Positions 61,273 to 64,000 of a DNA stretch of 64,000 nt are shown here, one piece after another. The translations under genes were made by a program, and so were the position numbers. This stretch comes from Planctomycetota bacterium. Its GTDB lineage: Bacteria > Planctomycetota > UBA1135 > UBA2386. The stretch is from contig JACKIB010000014.1 of the NCBI GenBank assembly GCA_020638695.1, forward strand, positions 62,001 to 126,000, read 5' to 3'. Within the stretch, counting starts at the first letter, position 1. Each line of letters opens with the position of its first letter. The notes under the pieces were generated by a model. The model did not search any database. It saw nothing but the letters and a program-made list of their open reading frames with translations, and was not told where the DNA came from.

Positions 61273-64000
61273 ATGACTACCCCCTCCGACCTGCGCGTCA
61301 CCCCACTCGAGAAGTTCCCGCCGCTCGATCGCTGGGATCACTGGGAAGAGTTCGACGCCAAGGCCTGGCCCAAGCGCCGCACCCGCGCCTACACCATCGT
61401 GCCGACCATCTGCTTCAACTGCGAAGCGGCGTGTGGGTTGGCGGCGTACGTCGACAAGGAGTCCTACCAGGTGCGCAAGTTGGAGGGCAACCCGCACCAT
61501 CCCGGCTCGCGGGGTCGCAACTGCGCCAAGGGCCCGGCGACACTCAACCAGGTGCACGATCCGGAGCGCATCCTGTACCCGATGCGGCGCGTCGGGCCGC
61601 GCGGCAGCGGGCAGTTCCAGCGCGTCACCTGGGACGAGGTGCTCGACACGCTGGCGGCGCGGATCCGCAAGGCGATCCAGGAGAAGCGCCTGACCGAGGT
61701 GATGTACCACGTCGGGCGACCCGGCGCCGATGGCTACATGGACCGCGTGCTGCAGGCGTGGGGTGTCGACGGGCACAACTCGCACACCAACGTGTGCTCG
61801 GCCGCGGCTCGTCTCGGCTACACGCTGTGGTCCGGACACGATCGCCCCTCGCCCGACTACGAGCACGCCAAGTTCATCCTGCTGATCAGCGCCCACCTCG
61901 AGACCGGCCACTACTTCAACCCACACGCGCAGCGGATCATCGACGCCAAGAGCAACGGTGCGAAGATCCTGACGGTCGACGTGCGGTTGTCGAACACCGC
62001 GTCGATGTCCGACTACTGGCTGGCCACGCGGCCGGGCACCGAGGCGCTGCTGCTGCTCGGCTTCGCGCACGTGCTGCTGGGCGAGGGCCTGGTCGATCGC
62101 GAGTTCCTGCGCGAGTGGGTCGAGTGGCGTGGGTTCCTCCGCGCGCGCGGCAAGTCGGGCGACTTCGACGCTTTCCTGCGCGAGCTGAACGAGGTCTACG
62201 CCTTCGCCACGCCGGAGCACGTCGCCGGGGTGTGTGGGATCGATGCCGAGCAGATCCGCACCATCGCCCGGGAGATCGGCGCGGCGGGTTCGCGGTTCGC
62301 CGCGCACGTGTGGCGCAACGCGGCCAGCGGCAATCAGGGTGGCTGGCAGGTGGCGCGCTGCCTGCAGTTCCTGGTCGCGCTGGTCGGCGCAGTCAACACC
62401 GAGGGTGGCACCGCGATGAACGGCTACAACAAGCTGGTCGCCAAGCCGTTCGACGTGCCGCCGCCGCAGCAGGTGTGGAGCGAGCTGCTCTACCCGCGCG
62501 AATGGCCGCTGGCGCACCATGAGCTGTCGTTCCTGCTGCCGCACCTGATCAAGGACGGTCGCGGCAAGCTCGACACCTACTTCACTCGCGTCTACAACCC
62601 GGTGTGGACCAACCCGGACGGCGCGGTGTGGATGGAAGTGCTCGCCGACGAAGCGCTGGTCGGCTGCCATGCGGCGCTGACCCCGACGTGGAGCGAGACT
62701 GCGCGGTTGGCGGACTTCGTGCTGCCGATGGGGCTGGCGACCGAGCGGCACGACTTGATGAGCCAGGAGACCCACGCGGCGCAGTGGATCGCGTTCCGTC
62801 AGCCCGTGTTGCGCGAGGTGTTGCGCCGCCAGGGCCGTGAAGTCACGTGGACGTACGAAGCCAATCCGGGCGAAGTATGGGAGGAGGACGAGTTCTGGAT
62901 CGCGCTGAGCTGGCGGATCGATCCGGACGGCGCGCTCGGGATCCGCAAGCACTTCGAGTCGCCGTACCGCCCCGGCGAGCGGATCACCATCGAGGAGTAC
63001 TACCGCTGGATCTTCGAGAACTCGATCCCCGGGCTCCCGGAGGCCGCGGCCGCGGTCGACATGTCGCCGCTCGAGTACATGCGGCGGCACAGCGCGTTCC
63101 TGGTGCGGGAGAAGGTCTACCGCCCACATGAGCGTGAGCTGGCACCGGGCGCCGGCACCGCGGACGAGAGCACCGGCGAGGTCCGCGACGCTTCCGGCAA
63201 GCTGATTGGCGTGCTCGCCGGCGGCAAGCCGCGGGTCGGCTTCCCCACCCCGAGCCTACGCCTCGAGCTGCACTCGCCGACCATGGCCGAATGGGGATGG
63301 CCAGAGCACACCCTGCCTGGCTACATCGAGAGCCACGTCGACGAGAGCAAGCTCGACCGCAGCCGCGGCGAGATGGTGTTGGTCTCGACGTTCCGTCTGC
63401 CGACGTTGATCCACACCCGTTCCGCGAACTCGAAGTGGCTCAGCGAGCTCTCCAACACCAACCCGGTATGGATCCACCCGTCCGACGCCGCGCGTCTGGG
63501 TGTGGCAACGGGCGATCTCTTGCGGGTCAGCTCGCGCATCGGCCACTACGTCAACAAGGCGTGGGTCACCGAAGGCGTGCGCCCGGGACTGATCGCGTGC
63601 AGCCACCACCTCGGCCGCTGGCGCCTGCGCGGCGATCGCACCGGCGTGAACCGCTGGCAGTGCCACGGCATGGACGCGGTGCGCGACGGCAGCATCTACC
63701 GCTTCCGTCGCGAGGCCGACGTCGCGCCGTTCGCCAGCGACGACCGCGACAGCGACAAGGTGTGGTGGCACGAAGGTGGCGTGCACCAGAACATGATCTT
63801 CCCGGTGCAGCCGGATCCGGTGTCGGGCATGCACTGCTGGCACCAGCTGGTGACCGTGGCGCGGGCCGAGGCGGGCGATCGCTACGGCGACATCGTGGTC
63901 GACACCGCGAAGTCGATGGATGTGTACCGCGAGTGGCTCGGGTTGGCGCGACCGGCGAAGGGGCCGCTGCGCCGACCGCTGCACCTGAAGCGCGTGGTTC
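61273..64000 (+). CDS. Molybdopterin oxidoreductase catalytic subunit (3' end outside window)
   Basis: 909 codons are visible and the frame runs past the right edge. ATG at 61273, 13 bases after the Fe-S/NrfD gene. The N-terminus has the Fe-S site ICFNCEAACGLAAYV with a fourth Cys in GRNCAKGPA (C-x2-C-x3-C-x~35-C). The molybdenum ligand is probably C175 in NVCSAAARLGY, which places it in the Cys-ligand group of the DMSO reductase superfamily (polysulfide, arsenate, tetrathionate or nitrate-type enzymes). No twin-arginine signal is visible before the cluster (the KRR near residue 37 is not followed by a hydrophobic stretch), so it may face the cytoplasm. A later segment contains NPVWTNPDG and the molybdopterin-binding end domain is reached near the edge. 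The substrate is not clear. Confidence 0.88.
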   Translation, partial: MTTPSDLRVTPLEKFPPLDRWDHWEEFDAKAWPKRRTRAYTIVPTICFNCEAACGLAAYVDKESYQVRKLEGNPHHPGSRGRNCAKGPATLNQVHDPERILYPMRRVGPRGSGQFQRVTWDEVLDTLAARIRKAIQEKRLTEVMYHVGRPGADGYMDRVLQAWGVDGHNSHTNVCSAAARLGYTLWSGHDRPSPDYEHAKFILLISAHLETGHYFNPHAQRIIDAKSNGAKILTVDVRLSNTASMSDYWLATRPGTEALLLLGFAHVLLGEGLVDREFLREWVEWRGFLRARGKSGDFDAFLRELNEVYAFATPEHVAGVCGIDAEQIRTIAREIGAAGSRFAAHVWRNAASGNQGGWQVARCLQFLVALVGAVNTEGGTAMNGYNKLVAKPFDVPPPQQVWSELLYPREWPLAHHELSFLLPHLIKDGRGKLDTYFTRVYNPVWTNPDGAVWMEVLADEALVGCHAALTPTWSETARLADFVLPMGLATERHDLMSQETHAAQWIAFRQPVLREVLRRQGREVTWTYEANPGEVWEEDEFWIALSWRIDPDGALGIRKHFESPYRPGERITIEEYYRWIFENSIPGLPEAAAAVDMSPLEYMRRHSAFLVREKVYRPHERELAPGAGTADESTGEVRDASGKLIGVLAGGKPRVGFPTPSLRLELHSPTMAEWGWPEHTLPGYIESHVDESKLDRSRGEMVLVSTFRLPTLIHTRSANSKWLSELSNTNPVWIHPSDAARLGVATGDLLRVSSRIGHYVNKAWVTEGVRPGLIACSHHLGRWRLRGDRTGVNRWQCHGMDAVRDGSIYRFRREADVAPFASDDRDSDKVWWHEGGVHQNMIFPVQPDPVSGMHCWHQLVTVARAEAGDRYGDIVVDTAKSMDVYREWLGLARPAKGPLRRPLHLKRVV

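Overview
The window looks like chromosome of a GC-rich planctomycete (Planctomycetota); by eye about two thirds of the bases are G or C. The best evidence is a 1755-residue secreted protein that joins FG-GAP repeats, a PVC-type dehydrogenase propeller, HEAT-like repeats, a CxxCH haem site and a DUF1080 domain, next to a Gfo/Idh/MocA oxidoreductase. Short signal peptides on lineage-specific exported proteins and the scarcity of Shine-Dalgarno sequences fit this. Genes are dense, on both strands. No tRNA, rRNA, CRISPR array, intact insertion sequence or prophage was seen.

Layout. 1-4500: end of an ATP-grasp enzyme, a DinB-like protein, a small membrane protein, and two paralogous exported proteins around an XRE regulator. 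4531-8662: topB and glnS. 8709-16479 (minus): Gfo/Idh oxidoreductase, the giant PVC dehydrogenase/DUF1080 protein and a membrane glycosyltransferase-like protein, nearly all overlapping. 16629-18425: multicopper oxidase. 18430-19113: gene relics carrying two dispersed repeats. 19114-25616: the most interesting locus, eight overlapping genes for an H-protein-like lipoyl carrier, two lipoate-ligase-like proteins, three radical SAM enzymes, a TusA-like and a DsrE-like protein. A probable TPP riboswitch and thiC follow. 27.5-35.4 kb: a TerB-containing protein, an HtrA protease, an Nfu scaffold, a YkgJ-like protein, a cation/proton antiporter and small membrane proteins.

35.4-55.4 kb is dominated by translation genes on the minus strand. 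The classic order thrS-infC-rpmI-rplT-pheS-pheT is kept, but split between infC and rpmI by about 12.4 kb holding a multifunctional 2-oxoglutarate dehydrogenase (kgd/sucA type), an ABC exporter and exported or membrane proteins of unknown role. 55.4-57.7 kb: two Uma2-family genes, a DUF1801 gene and a small hypothetical. 57.8 kb to the end: an M1 metallopeptidase lipoprotein and a molybdopterin oxidoreductase system whose Fe-S and NrfD-type membrane parts are fused; its catalytic subunit runs off the window.

How the parts may work together (inference). The 19-25.6 kb operon has everything expected for building a lipoyl group on a dedicated carrier protein: ligases to attach the acyl chain, LipS1/LipS2-like radical SAM enzymes to insert sulfur, and TusA/DsrE-type proteins to deliver or accept sulfur. 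No glycine-cleavage T or P protein and no Hdr-like subunit lies in the window, so the purpose of the carrier is open. Nfu at 30.2 kb could supply Fe-S clusters. Several genes have a TANNNT hexamer only 6-10 bases before the start codon, which suggests leaderless or very short-leader mRNAs.
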